A stretch of 64,000 bases of DNA, from contig JBBPSI010000109.1 in the NCBI GenBank assembly GCA_038093515.1, forward strand, positions 1-64,000. Direction: 5' to 3'. Source of the DNA: Butyriboletus loyo (Eukaryota; Basidiomycota; Agaricomycetes; Boletales; Boletaceae). Under the pieces are notes generated by a model that saw only the letters and a program-made list of their open reading frames with translations, did not search any database and was not told where the DNA came from. This document shows positions 36,179 to 47,506 of the stretch, piece by piece; position 1 is the stretch's first letter; every line of letters starts with the position of its first letter. The position numbers and the translations under genes are program-made.

Positions 36179-38131
36179 ATGAAGCCCAAGTCCACCGATG
36201 TTTTCTGCGGCGATTTCGCCCACAATCTACTCTTGTACAAGGACAACTCTACATTCTATCAGGTTTCGCCCTTTCTGGAGCTTACTCAGGACACTACGAC
36301 ATGTCTTCCGATGTCATCTACACCAATTCGAGCGCGACATGGCACCCGATCGCTTCAGCCTGTGTGTTGGGATCCACCGATCACGACTACGCCGCGCTCT
36401 TTCGTCACGTCGTCGACATCGTCCCTCTCTATGCCAAACATGCAAACCGTGTTTTCACCGAGCCCTTTGCCAGTCTCACGAGCTCCCTCTTTGGTTTTTC
36501 CTGAAATATCACCGCCTTCTCAAGGATCAGGAAGCACTCCCTTCGAGCGACAATTTGTTGGTGATTTTTCTCGGGAATGGAACAATATCAGCACTCAAAT
36601 TTCCCCCGTCGCTCGAAGGGACACTCATTCTTCGTTCTCCCTCTCGCCAACATTTCCGAACGCTGGGGAAACCCCATCCAGGATTGACTATGGCCCAACT
36701 TCCCAGGATTCCCAAGATGCCATCGGACGAGTCTCCCTGATCAATAGGTTCATATCTGCAGCGGCGGATGAATCTGCGACTATTGAAGATGATACCCATC
36801 TTTTGACTTTGCCATTTCAGGACCGTTCAACCCCTCTGTCAGATCTGTCGGATCTCACTTCACTTTCGTCTCCCGAATCTTCCGATCACTTCGGACGTGG
36901 ACTCGACTTGCGAAGTAGCTCTCCACCTACCTCTCCAACCGCAGAGAGACCCAATGACCTAAGGCAATCGAATATCCAGCATAACAATCAACCCCCAAAT
37001 CCTGCACGAGAGTCCTCTTCTAGCCAATCGACTCGAAGCTCTCCTCATTCCCGTGACTCGGATTACCAGCCTGCGAAGGGCACCACCGGATGCAAGCGGA
37101 AGAGAGTCTCACGAAGCCGCGATGGCGACGAGATACCGATTAAACGCAAGAAAACACAACCTACCGGCGCTGCGAAAACGACCTCCACCGGCGCCAAGCC
37201 TTCGCTGGGGAGTTTGACCCGACGACGACTTCCTACTAATATATCTTGCCATCCACAGTTTTCTCTTTTCTACCAGCGTTTCCCAGTCAGTTCTTACCTG
37301 CGGCTGACTGACGGAAAGTTCGTTCTGTTCATTGGAAACCAACTTGGTGAATGCTCATGATCCAACACATACTTTAGATTTCCTCTCCTTTCAGCTGACT
37401 CTAAACGCATTACGGGGATCTATAACGAACCGCGAGATGCACTAGATTTGTATACACCACGTTTCGTCAAGGGATGCGGACCCACAAAGGTCGGCGTTTG
37501 CCCGATTTGCATCGAGAGTCCCTCTCGTGGCGGTAAGGGCGAAGCTGTCTGGCTCTCAATGAAGTTTTCTGCATACAAGTGGTACGTGTCTGATAAAGTA
37601 TTTACCTCGCCAGCTCACATCACGCCTCTGATAGAGTCAGGCCTTGCATCGGTAAAAAATACTAAAATAGCGATACGTCCAGTTACCACTTGCAGTACGC
37701 CCACGGTACGTTTCCAACTTACACGCATGCAGCCTTCATTAGACTTCTCAAGGAATTTCTTCTGTTTCTGCACGTCCCTTCTCTCCTCCGGTCGCTTTCC
37801 GGACAAACGAGCGTCAGAATCAGACCAAGAACGAGCGCACAAGTATACAAGAGGGTAAATGCCACAAATGCAAGAAATGGATATTTGTGGAAAGTATTAA
37901 AAATATAGATATCAAGGCAAGCATTCACAGTCGGGATAGCCATTTGACTAAATGGATCGTAGGTGAAAGAACTCTATTGGTGCGTATCGAACTAGGTGAT
38001 TGGAGCACTCGCGAACTCAGTCGCACAGGTGGAAACATGCTGCTGCATGTCACCAAGGTACCCATATGGAGGGAGACGATGACTTTTTTCTAGACGATGA
38101 AATTTATCACCGCGCTCAGCAAGTACTGTGA
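36179..38131 (+). CDS. Rua1-like zinc-finger protein, probable transcription regulator
   Basis: The first exon (36179 to about 37350) encodes a Ser/Pro-rich region with basic segments (GCKRKRVSRSR, IPIKRKKTQ) that look like nuclear localisation signals. The C-terminal part, over several short introns, is the Rua1_C domain (formerly DUF4451): DLYTPRFVKGCG, VGVCPICIE, MKFSAYK with a following HLQYAH, giving a C2H2 pattern; then GKCHKCKKWIFVES and YWWKHAAACHQ, a second C2H2 pattern. The spliced reading passes what looks like a stop at 38091 and ends at 38131 with an acidic tail. In Ustilago, Rua1 controls ustilagic acid genes; targets here are unknown. No secondary metabolite cluster is adjacent. 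Confidence 0.78.
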
Positions 38132-38529
38132 TCGTGATACTTGATCCGTTCATCTTAGCCTCCGTCCCTTTACTGGACTTGAACTTTATTATCTTCGTTC
38201 TCATCCTCACGTTTCGACGCCGCATTGCTCACCTCCGTTTTGCTAACCGCATGGAAATTGTCACCATATTCCCCTGAACCATTTGGCCTGTGCCTATGAT
38301 GTATGTTGTGTGTTTTTCTGCTCGAAGAAATAGTCGATTGTTCTGAGTGCGAAGACGATAAGTAACCAGTGCATTTAGTGATTGCTACAAGACTTGTAAT
38401 ACAAGTACATGGTGACAACTTGGTCGTTGCACTGCTACCTGGGCCCAGCCCTTGCTCAAAGCGTGGTCCCTGATTGGTGTTAACCGATCCAGTTCTGAGC
38501 GTCAGCCTCCCAGCAGGAGAGCACTACTC
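38132..38529. promoter_or_regulatory. SUS1 upstream region
   Basis: 398 bp holding the 3' end of the Rua1-like gene and the SUS1 promoter. Minus-strand frames here (37992-38225, 38170-38418) have no motifs. Confidence 0.3.
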
Positions 38530-38997
38530 ATGTCCAAGTCAACGTCTGAGACAGACGAATTCTATGAACAAATTCACCGTCGTATGGTCGAAAGTGGAGA
38601 ATGGGACAGGTGCGCCGTGGTTTCTCGCTACCGGATTTCACTCACGTCTTACACCGTTCCGATCACAGAATTCTCCGTCTTTTCTCCTCCAAGCTCTCGG
38701 AATATGGATGGGTAGATGAGATGCGTCACCGTGCAAAGGGTATGTTTAGCTTTCCTCAGGGTTACGCTGAGCTGAGCTGATGAAAGCAATTACAGAACGC
38801 GCACGGTCGATGGACACGCTTTCCTTTCGGGCGATATTAGAGGAGATATCCCCTCCCGCACAAGGTAAATATACATTTGAGCCGGGGTCGGTATAACGCG
38901 CCTCATTCTGCCAACTACAGCCGGGATACCTCCAGCAGTGAAGCGCGAAGTAATGAATATACTCCGACAATATGTCAAAGATCAATTTGAAAAGTGA
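38530..38997 (+). CDS. SUS1: SUS1/ENY2, SAGA deubiquitinase module and TREX-2 subunit
   Basis: Small helical protein linking histone H2B deubiquitination with mRNA export. Four exons splice to 98 residues: ETDEFYEQIHRRMVESGEWDR, then ILRLFSSKLSEYGWVDEMR, then ERARSMDTLSFRAILEEISP, then GIPPAVKREVMNILRQY with the stop at 38995-38997. Intron 1 starts at about 38610, intron 2 at about 38740, and intron 3 runs from about 38865 to 38920. Length, helix layout and the SGEWDR and GWVDE motifs match the family closely. The ATG at 38530 is preferred; an upstream in-frame ATG at 38452 would add 26 unrelated residues. Confidence 0.92.
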
Positions 38998-39180
38998 CAG
39001 CCGTGGTGTGGTATATGGCTACGTTCAATGCCATCCCAGTCGTCAACTTCACCATCTTACATCCTACTTCCTGGTTGGGTATGCTCATATTGTACATCAC
39101 GTCGCTCGCCGTAGCTATTGCCAGTTCTAATAGTATTATCGACGGGAATTACATGCGACATTGGTAAGAATGCCGTATAA

Positions 39181-39937
39181 TCATGAGTGGTCGGGAGAAC
39201 GACGTCCAGGGTTTAGTGGGTTTTCCGGGGGTGACTGCCCACCCTCACCAGCTGTTGACATTTCTTGTTCCACAATCTTCTCCGCCAGTGCCTTGATCTC
39301 CTCGGGGTCAGGGCGTATTTTCTCCATCGCCTGCTCATGTATCTGTTTGCCAATGCCCAACGGTGCCCTCTCCCATGTCGTGACTCTGATACCAACACCC
39401 GGCATCTGATGTTTCCGCAAGTAGCGCACCCACCTATCCACGACGACCGGGTCTGCATCCCACGCCTTGATGATTCGCTTGTGCACGCGTCGTTCAAAGT
39501 TCTCCTGGCTTTTTTTGTGAATGAACGGTCCTCGGAGGACGGTCCACATCGACCGCTGTGTCGGAAGTGGTATAGGGCGTGTTGCAGGAATACCCAGCGC
39601 ACTTGCTGCATGCCCAGCAAAATGTGCAAAGAGGTCAAGGGTGTGATGATGGTGCGACCGGAAGTGAATCTCGGCGATGGGAATGGCGTGTGTACGGGGA
39701 ATTGTCGTTGGAGGGTACAAAGCTCGACCGGGGATGACCATGGAGGAAATGTCGGCCTCGGACAGCACAACGGGTGCTTCATTCTTTTCGTCCGTCTTCG
39801 GCGGTGAAGGGGCTCTGTCCAATGTTTGGCGGAGCTCAAGAGGAAGAAGAAAGAGTCACGCACAAGGATTTAGTGCTGTCATACCGCACCCATCTCGCCA
39901 GCGCCGTCCGCGCCGTCCGTGACGTCCGAGCCAACAT
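39181..39937 (-). CDS. RSM10: Mitochondrial small-subunit ribosomal protein uS10m (RSM10)
   Basis: The first exon (from 39937) is an Arg/Ala/Thr-rich presequence (MLARTSRTARTALARWVRYD) with no acidic residue until the end, as for matrix import. An intron at about 39820-39875 leads to PSPPKTDEKNEAPVVLSEADI, then the S10 fold: IAEIHFRSHHHHTLDLFAHF, TQRSMWTVLRGPFIHKKSQE and NFERRVHKRIIKAWDADP. This matches the uS10 family pattern (RGPFIHKKSREQFE-type). The C-terminal extension is Glu/Lys-rich and ends at 39181. Divergent from the Mago gene over 139 bp. Confidence 0.88.
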
Positions 39938-40076
39938 ATTGACGCGACTGCAGGAAGACAGACAGAAGCTAGTGAGATTTCTTGGACTCGATCCGGCAAT
40001 TCCCGGATTACTCGCCTGTTGGCTTATATATCCTTCGAAAGGCGAAACGTGTTCAGCGTTTTCAACGTCGTCTACG
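39938..40076. promoter_or_regulatory. 139-bp bidirectional promoter, uS10m (-) and Mago (+)
   Basis: Only 139 bp separate the two start codons. GGCTTATATATCC (about 40021-40033) is a good TATA-like element for the Mago direction, about 45 bp before its ATG. Confidence 0.55.
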
Positions 40077-40835
40077 ATGGGCTCGCACGACAAGGACCCA
40101 TTCTACCTGAGGTACGTATGGCTGACGTGCACAGTATACGGGGTGCTAACATTTCCACCAGATATTAGTATGTATTATGTATTCGTTTTGTCAAGATAGC
40201 ATCAGAGCTGAACATTGCGTATAGCACTGGCCATTCAGGTAAACACGGACACGAATTCCTCGAATTCGAGTACTCGCATGGTCGTTTGCGATATGCAAAC
40301 AACTCAAACTATAGAAATGACAGTCTCATTCGCAAAGAAAGTGAGTAAGCTGGCCGTTCTATCCCCCCCACTCGATTGATTACGTCCTCTTCAGTGTGGG
40401 TTGGGCCTTTAGTGGTCAAGGAGCTTAAGCACATCGTCGAGGCCAGCGAGATCACAAAGTAGGCATATGATCCATCTAGTGTATCACCATCGCGTTCATC
40501 GCTGTTGCAGGGAAGACGACACGAACTGGCCAAAAAAAAACATTGTCGGAAAGCAAGAGCTTGAAATCCGTATTGGAAATGACCACATCGCCTTCGAGGT
40601 TCGTGCCTTTTAGATCATTGAAGAACTGTATTAACCATCGGTTAGACTGCAAAAATCGGGTCCCTGGTTGACATTCAGGACAGTGAAGACCCAGAAGGAC
40701 TGCGTGTCTTCTACTATCTGGTGCAGGATTTGAAGGTATATATTTACATTTTTTCTCTGAGCACCGGATAACCTATGGCCCTAGTGTCTCATTTTCTCTC
40801 TCATTTCTCTCCACTTCAAAATCAAGCCGATCTAA
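40077..40835 (+). CDS. MAGO: Mago nashi, exon junction complex core subunit
   Basis: Binds Y14 and locks eIF4A3 on spliced mRNA. Exon 1 (40077-40111, 35 nt) encodes [12 protein letters not shown]. Exon 2 is only 6 nt (40162-40167, ATATTA) and supplies the two Tyr of the invariant LRYY motif. Exon 3 (from 40225) reads [16 protein letters not shown] and [17 protein letters not shown]. After an intron come [14 protein letters not shown] and SEIT, then [37 protein letters not shown] and FYYLVQDLK. The last exon gives [16 protein letters not shown] with the stop at 40833-40835. About 149 residues, full family length. All Y14-contact blocks are conserved. Confidence 0.95.
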
Positions 40836-42476
40836 ATTTGCTGTCAACGTGTTTTGTCGCACACTATCACGCTGTGATTCTTCCCTTTACCTCTGGTTGC
40901 ATGAATGAGTCGTGTAGTTCGTATCAAACCTTTGGTTCGTTTGCGCAAGATAGTGCTGTATGTTATCTTCGAGGTATGAGTCTCACATTGAAGTCGTCAG
41001 CGTGCCCATGGTGACCATATTTTTTAGACTCAAATAATAAGTTTATTTGTCCGTATCTCGTCCAATTGTCGCATCAAAGCAAAGATGTGATAGCTCACGA
41101 GTAGGGCCTTGTTCACTGAATACCAGTCGACGATGCTCAATTCAAGCCGACAGGCCACATCCTCTGTACTTTTCTTGTCTGTGACGTGCAGGTAGTTTGA
41201 TGCGCTCAGACCCTCAATCGACATTACCTGCTATCTCTTATTGTCTCTTTGTGCGCGCTTCCAGTTTAATAGTGAACAGTGGTGAAGCCGGCCCCTTCCA
41301 TCTAACGCCTTTTTATTTGTACATCCTTTTGTCATTCCTGCCCTCTGAATTGTGCGTTTGACGGATAACAACTCACTAACCACTCTTGTATCATATGATA
41401 TGCTCACATTCACAGATCGCATGGTCTGGGTGCGACGGACGTAAGCTTGCCAAGGACCACACTGTTCTGCCCTGTCAGTTTCACCAGCGGACATGAAGTA
41501 ACGTTGGAGTACTTGCCTTGCGTGCTTCGGTGCAACAAACTGGATGGCGATTTTTCTCCAACCACTGCAATACCTCGATCACTTTATCCCGTCGCTGTCT
41601 GTACCTCCATAACCGTCTGCGTGAAGGAAAGTTTTCTTATTGGTACGACTTCACTTCGCTATCCGGAATCCCTATTTCTAACACACCCGTCGTTTTGACA
41701 ACTTAATGACTGTCGTTGACCAAGCACGTCTCTTGTCAAGGATGTACGACTCACCTGCAGTGTACATGTAGCGATTGACATCCTTGAAAGTCGCCATCTT
41801 GGCGGCAAATCTGTATGCGAGGTGCTCGAGCACGCAGATAAAGCTCCACGGCCCATGTCCTGCTCGTACGTCCGTACGAATTACATGATCCCGTCCCAGC
41901 CCATGGGTTCAAAAAATGCGTTGGCTCCAACCAGTGCGTTTTTCGCACCTGTCGCGAGGGATGGTCCAATTTCTGATGTAAGTTTACATCTCCGAGTCCT
42001 GCTTTGACATTTCTGCTAGCCAAGTATGCGTCACCTGGAGGTGGTTCTCGACCTCGGCAGGTGTCTGGAGGATGGATTTGGTGGCCCCGACATCTCGACG
42101 GTCGAGGTACTAGGAGGTGACAAGCGGTCTGTGTTTGATGGAGGATTTGACAAGGATGGCTTTGCTGGTCGTGTGGGGCCTAAGTTATGTTTTGAAGAAA
42201 CATCAAAGCGGGAGACGGCGAACACCCACAATTATGTGGTCCAATCCTACGAAGGTTTACCTATTTGGTATTATCCCTGTGGTGGGCTCGAACTCGTATC
42301 CTGTCCATGGAGAGACTGTTGGGTAGTCCGCAAGCCTGCCTTTATCTTTATTCACGGTGGACTCGTTATTCAAGACATGGTTGGCGTACTATACAAATGT
42401 TGCTTGCAATCCACCGCTCGTTTCGCACCTTAATGCCAGAAATACACCTTGTTTGATCAGAGAAGGTCGAGTCCAC
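40836..42476. other. 1.6-kb region without a confidently supported gene
   Basis: Several open frames overlap on both strands. Two minus-strand pieces look coding: TGAKNALVGANAFFEPMGWD (41950-41890) and FICVLEHLAYRFAAKMATFK with NRYMYTA (41850-41765), the second ending at a good donor (GTGAGTC). I could not connect them to a start or a known family. The plus-strand frame at 42026-42433 is Gly/Asp-rich and probably antisense. It may be a degenerate gene. Confidence 0.3.
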
Positions 42477-43996
42477 TCAGAACAGGGCCAGACGTCTTTT
42501 CCTTCTCCGCACCGCCTCTTTCGTGCCATCAGCCATCGCCTCTCGAGTTCTTCCTGCTCGGAATCGAGTTGCTGTTCGGGCTGTCGTCTCGTCACCACGA
42601 GATAGGCCATTCGTGGCAGCTTCTCCGACCCGTCCCGTCACGCATAGCGACGTTCCAGGCTTGACTGTTTCGAGGCCACAGGACAATGCAGGCGGGTATC
42701 CACGCATGGCTTTCATCGTTGATTCGCAAGTCAGTGAGGTTTCGGGTCCAGTCCCGTGCCCCTCCTGAGCGTCCAGCTGCAGATCAGCCATCCAGGCCCG
42801 GCACCGTTTTATCAACGTACGGCATGCATCGTCGGATCGCGCGATCTGCGCACGAAGGCGGAAGACTCTGGGGTCCACTATCACCTCTGGCGGCGGCGGC
42901 GACGATGACTCTGTTTCCTGTGTCGACAAAGCTATTTCCGATCTCGAGTCCGATGGTGTATGCTCCTCCTCCGGTATCACGTCTTGCGGCCGTTGCGCAC
43001 CGATCGTTCGTGTATCTTGGCTGTTTGAATCATGATACGTACTTGCCTTGTGGGTTTGTGCATTCGTCCACGTTTTGGTCAGAGCGTCTGACGTGTCGCT
43101 TGCTCCCTTGGGGTGGCGCTCAGGATTCATGGCCGCAGACCGCGTAGCATAGTTACCGCTCCCTCGAGTGGCTGGCTCCAACTTTGCAGTCGCCTTGGAC
43201 GTACGCATCTTCTTGGAATCCGAGGGTGACGGAGGGACCTTTGAAGTAACCTGCGATCCACAAGCGCCCGGTCTGTTAGCCTCACAAGGACAGTCCCTCG
43301 ACAGGCACCGCCTGAAAACGACAAGCCTAGAAGAAGAAGAACTCGACGTGGTCTCCGGAACCCAGCCAGTAGGAACAGCGGCGAGTTCGGGGTTAGTCTC
43401 GGGACCAACAAACCTTGGACCCGAGTAGCTCGGGAGTAGAATATCCCCGATCCTGTTCTTGTCAAAGTCATCGGGATCCGTGTCGATATTCTGGGGAATC
43501 TGATCGTCCGAGGGTGAGGTCGCGAGCTCACTCTGAAGGCGTGCTTGCCACGTTGCATGCTGTGATCGGAGAGTGTCTCCCACCGTGACGACGCATAGAA
43601 ATACGGCCTTTGCCAAATTGTTTCTGAACAGGGTTTCTCGACTGGGTGTCCCTGCCCTCGGAGAAACCTTGGGTTAAAAACTCCTCGAGAACGCGAGGCA
43701 GACGCACCGCGACCAGGGACGCTCTTTCCGAGCGACGCTCGTACTTGTTGGAGAAGTTTCTCAGCGTCGTTGAGGGACACAAGAGCCTTTTTCGCTGCGC
43801 CCAACAGCCCGTCGTCGTTGCAGAGCTCACAGACCAAACAGGTCCGGCCCTCCCGTGTTTCTGGACAGTCCGTTGCGTGCCATTGTCGTATTTTTTCAAC
43901 GTTGGAGAACAAGCCGATGGCGTATTCTCGATGACTATCAAGAAATTTTTCGCAGATGGCGAGTTCTCCGAGAGACATGGAGGACTTTGAAGGCAT
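42477..43996 (-). CDS. Hypothetical Ser/Pro-rich protein
   Basis: Not recognised. The first segment from 43996 (MPSKSSMSLGELAICEKFLD) is helical, with a Cys pair (CLVCELC), and ends near a possible donor (GTACGAGCG after LLQQ, about 43745). A second frame runs unbroken from about 43616 to 42477; it is acidic at first (NIDTDPDDFDKNRIGDI), then rich in Ser, Thr and Pro, and ends in a basic tail (RRRKRRLALF). Joining the two needs one intron of about 130 nt with acceptor GTTCAG, longer than most here, so the junction is uncertain. The plus-strand frame over the same DNA is less plausible. Nuclear location is a guess from the basic tail. Confidence 0.45.
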
Positions 43997-45181
43997 GATA
44001 ACGTGAGGGGGGGCTTGGGAAGCTGAGCATGAACGTCGGTGTGAAGGGGTGTGCGCATGTGGATTGGTAGAGATCCACGTTTTATTTCGTTCTAATGGGG
44101 AGGCTGACCATCAGTAATAGCTGGGGGTGGTGGTACTCAGTTGGTGTCAGCCTCCATTATCACGCAAGAGATTGTTTGTTTTGTCCAGGGGTCTACGGGT
44201 TGAACAACCATTCTGATAACTCACACGAATATCCGGTGCTCAAGTCGAGGGAGTTGGAATTGATGCTGGTATATAAGTTTGGCAAGGACACGGGGCTTTT
44301 CGCTGTGAGAACAAGAGCTTCGCTTTTGTTCCGCTCTTTCAGGAGCGTCGCGAGAAGGGCATAGATGTTCGGTGAGGTGAGCGAAGTCTGGCTCTACCTC
44401 CATTGTGGCAACAGCTCGGTGACGATGAATCAATGCCCGCAGGCTTGGCTTGATCGACTTTGCAACAGTAGATGAAGATTAGTTTGGACGTGGCCCAGAG
44501 ATCTAGAAAGTCCTCCGGACAGTGGGGGCTGGCAGGGCCCGGCTTCGTATCTGTTGATCAGTTCTAGTAGTCTTGTTTACTTGGAACTTAGTCCACCTGG
44601 CACCACCACATCACAGCTCGACGACTCACTAGCTGTGTGCCGTTCGGATGCTCCAAGTCAGCGTCACACCTAGATCTGGCACTACGGTTAATTAGCTGTA
44701 TCAGTCAACTCGAACCTGCTCTGTCAGTAAAAATACCTTTCGCATATCGTACACTGGAGTTATCTTTATTGGTTCTCCCAGATCATTGATGAGTTTTTTC
44801 AGCTCACGTAGTCCGAGATCCAACCGAAATAACTTCGACACCGTCGTGAGTATCCTGCGCCCCACCATCAACTTCGACATTTCGGGACGACCGCACCATT
44901 GAACATGCCTAGCAGCTATCTCGTTCGGATCTCCGTGGCAGCTGACTGTTTCCGACCGGCTTCGTAATCCGTTCATGTGGCAGGATCAGATGGCAGAGCC
45001 TACTGGTCCGCGCCGACTGTGCTAGTGCGGACTATGCGGACTTCAATGGATACAGCCTCTCCGAGTAAGTTGCCAATCAACGTTGATGGGTCATCCGACG
45101 TGTTATCTCAGATGCTCATCGCCTCGATAGGGCTATAAAGTAGTGACCAAAAGCCCATCCTTGCTCTGCATACCAGTTACC
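43997..45181. other. 1.2-kb region without a supported gene
   Basis: A minus-strand frame at 44701-44976 (92 codons) contains KLFRLDLGLRELKKLINDLG, which is helical and plausible protein, but has no family match I can name and no connected exons. The remainder shows nothing coding. The right end is the promoter of the questin oxidase-like gene. Confidence 0.3.
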
Positions 45182-47076
45182 ATGGCCACTTCCGCACCCC
45201 CAGAAATTATCGTCCCTGCGACACCGTCCTCGCAGGAGTTGCTCTCCCTCCTCTTTCCAGGCGTCAAGCCCCCGCCTTCTCTCCTTGCCCCAGGCCGTGT
45301 ACCCAATAATGGGCCAGAGGCAACGGCTGCGTTGCTGAAGGCGCTCAGGGACAATCACGAGCGGAGCCATGTCTTTTTCAACGAGTTCAGCTTCCACAAG
45401 TACGTCTCTTTCCTTCGTCGGTCGAGGATCCTTGGTTGCTTACTCGTTACAGTCACTCTGCCCACCACTTGCTCGCTTTATATGCCCTCGGCGCCCCGGG
45501 ACCCGTGATAAGCGCTGCCTACGAGGATACCCACCTCGATCATTTGCGCGTCGCGTTCGTCGCTCCCAACAAGGTCACGATCACAGACGATAACTTCACC
45601 GACTACCTGGGAAACGACCAGTACGTCATGATGTTCCTTGTCTCTCCTTCTCGCTGACATCAACGTCAAGTAATTACAATGCCTACCTCGATTACTTCCA
45701 CCGTGTCGTGCTCGAGCCCGGTGCGACCATCTCTAATATTCTCGAGAAATACATCTTCTCTCCCCACTACAACGTCCGCACGCCCCAGCAAGGCGCTGAG
45801 CAACCCCAGATGCTCAATCGGTTCCTCGAGATTCTCATTCACCCAATCATCCACGCCGGCTACGGTGCTGAGTTTGGCATACCGGGTCTTATCGCGGAAG
45901 GTGTGTCGTCCGAAACGGCTGTACGGCTTCTCCATGCATGCGCTGATAGTAGGGCGTTTGATCGAAAGGTCTCGCATGGACGTCAGTGCATCCTGCTGGT
46001 GCAACCACCCTCATCACGCGTTTGCTCTTCACACCCACGCGTACGACTCCCATCACTGATCTGGAGAGGCAAGGTAAGTTGCTCTCACTGTCATCTTTTT
46101 CGTGTCTGATAGTGTGATGCGTAGAGCCGGAGTGGCTGCCTAAGCCAGGGTCGCGCCTGCGGGCATTGAACATTTTATCATTCATGCTTCGTGACCCTCG
46201 TTTTGGATCCAAAGTGCTTGACAAGCACGAGTACGCTGCGATGCTCGAGTCACATGGCGAAGCGATCAACAAATATGGCGAGTTTTGGGACTGTCACATC
46301 GAGAGTCAGGAAGACCTGGAGGAACGTATCGAGGAGCTCATCTGGGCTGCGACGCTGATGTATGGCGTCGGAAGCTGGGACGGGAACGAGGCCGAATACC
46401 GTGCCGACTTCTTCACGTACGTACAGCGAGGATGGATGACCTTGCATATCTGACTGTTGTGTTCAGTGCACATATCGTGACATCGGTCTTGTTCATTCCC
46501 TCGATCTGCGCGTACTTGTCGCGTGAATCACAAACAAAGCTGCTTCGGGCGCACTTTTTGACGAGCATCACCTGGTGGCTTGTTCGTGGTCGCCCGGGTT
46601 TCGCTCTCAAAGCGTTCACGTCTCAACCACTTGCACCGTTCCCTAACGCATCATCGTCAAAGCACTCTAACACCCTCCCGGGCTCCCAGCCAACCCCGTC
46701 TGCCTGTGCGCTCCCTTCTTCGACGTCTCCCTATGCGACCACGCCGAACCCATGGTACCCTATCCTCGCCGATGCGCTCGTCCACCCCAACGAGCACCTC
46801 TGCAAAGTCCAACGGGCGCTGGCGCACTTTAACGTGCTGTATGGGCATCGCGAGGCAGGATTCGTGCTCAAGTCGCTGTACAAGGATGGGGTGGACGTAA
46901 ATCCCGAGTACGCGTATCTGGACGGGACCGTGTTCTTGCGTGTGGCGTGGCTAACTGGAGCGGCGCTTGGATGGGTCACTCACGGTGAGGATAACACAGG
47001 GGTATGGAATTACCAAGAGTTCCATAAGGCGGCGTTGGAGGACCTGGAGCTGCTGAGGAGCCAAGGGAGGGCGTAG
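45182..47076 (+). CDS. Questin oxidase-like protein (AflY family, DUF4243)
   Basis: The family includes AflY and questin oxidase, which carry out Baeyer-Villiger-type ring cleavage in polyketide routes; most basidiomycete members have no known substrate. It starts at 45182 (MATSAPPEIIVPATPS). Family sequence includes NNGPEATAALLKALRDNHE, HSAHHLLALYALGA, YLDYFHRVVLEPGAT, FLEILIHPIIHAGYGAEFG and, in the last exon, HITWWLVRGRP-like HFLTSITWWLVRGRPGF, plus AHFNVLYGHREAGF. The conserved His-containing blocks suggest a metal or substrate site. Introns at about 45400-45453, 45620-45673, 45900-45950 and 46075-46125 and 46418-46467. No polyketide synthase lies nearby, so it is probably not part of a cluster. 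Confidence 0.82.
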
Positions 47077-47506
47077 GAAAAAGGTGATATTTGTGACATC
47101 AGTAACTAAAACCTGTGTTGTCTTTCTGTAAAATAGTTATCAATCGATCAACGTCCTGTGTTCACGCTGTTGATGACGGTGACGATGGAATGGAAGTGAT
47201 GCTCACAGCCTCCTTTAGATCAGGGAATTGCGGTACACTATCTCATAATGAATAAAACGACGAACTCGCTACCAAATCGCTAACCTGATAATGCTTACGA
47301 ATGACCAGCGCTATGCGTACTATACTAGAACTTCAGAAGACGCGAAACAGAAACGTACTAACTGCCAGCAGCGGCCGAGAAGCGGCAAGTTGCAAAAAAG
47401 GCATTGACTTGCGCCGCGACGCGGTCACGTGCATTCCGCACATCGCCATATGTGGATGTCTTACATAATTTGAACCAGAAAACCAAGCCTTGGCGGGCCA
47501 TGCTCG
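47077..47506. promoter_or_regulatory. Casein kinase upstream region
   Basis: 430 bp, no gene seen. Contains a CACGTG at about 47427-47432, roughly 80 bp before the kinase start. Confidence 0.3.

Noticed and set aside
43646..43990. 114-codon plus-strand frame
   Set aside because: Antisense to the first exon of the hypothetical minus-strand gene; neither is strong, but the minus frame continues into a longer one.
45182..47076. Questin oxidase-like gene as part of a polyketide cluster
   Set aside because: No polyketide synthase or tailoring genes nearby; the only P450 is 9 kb away and broken.
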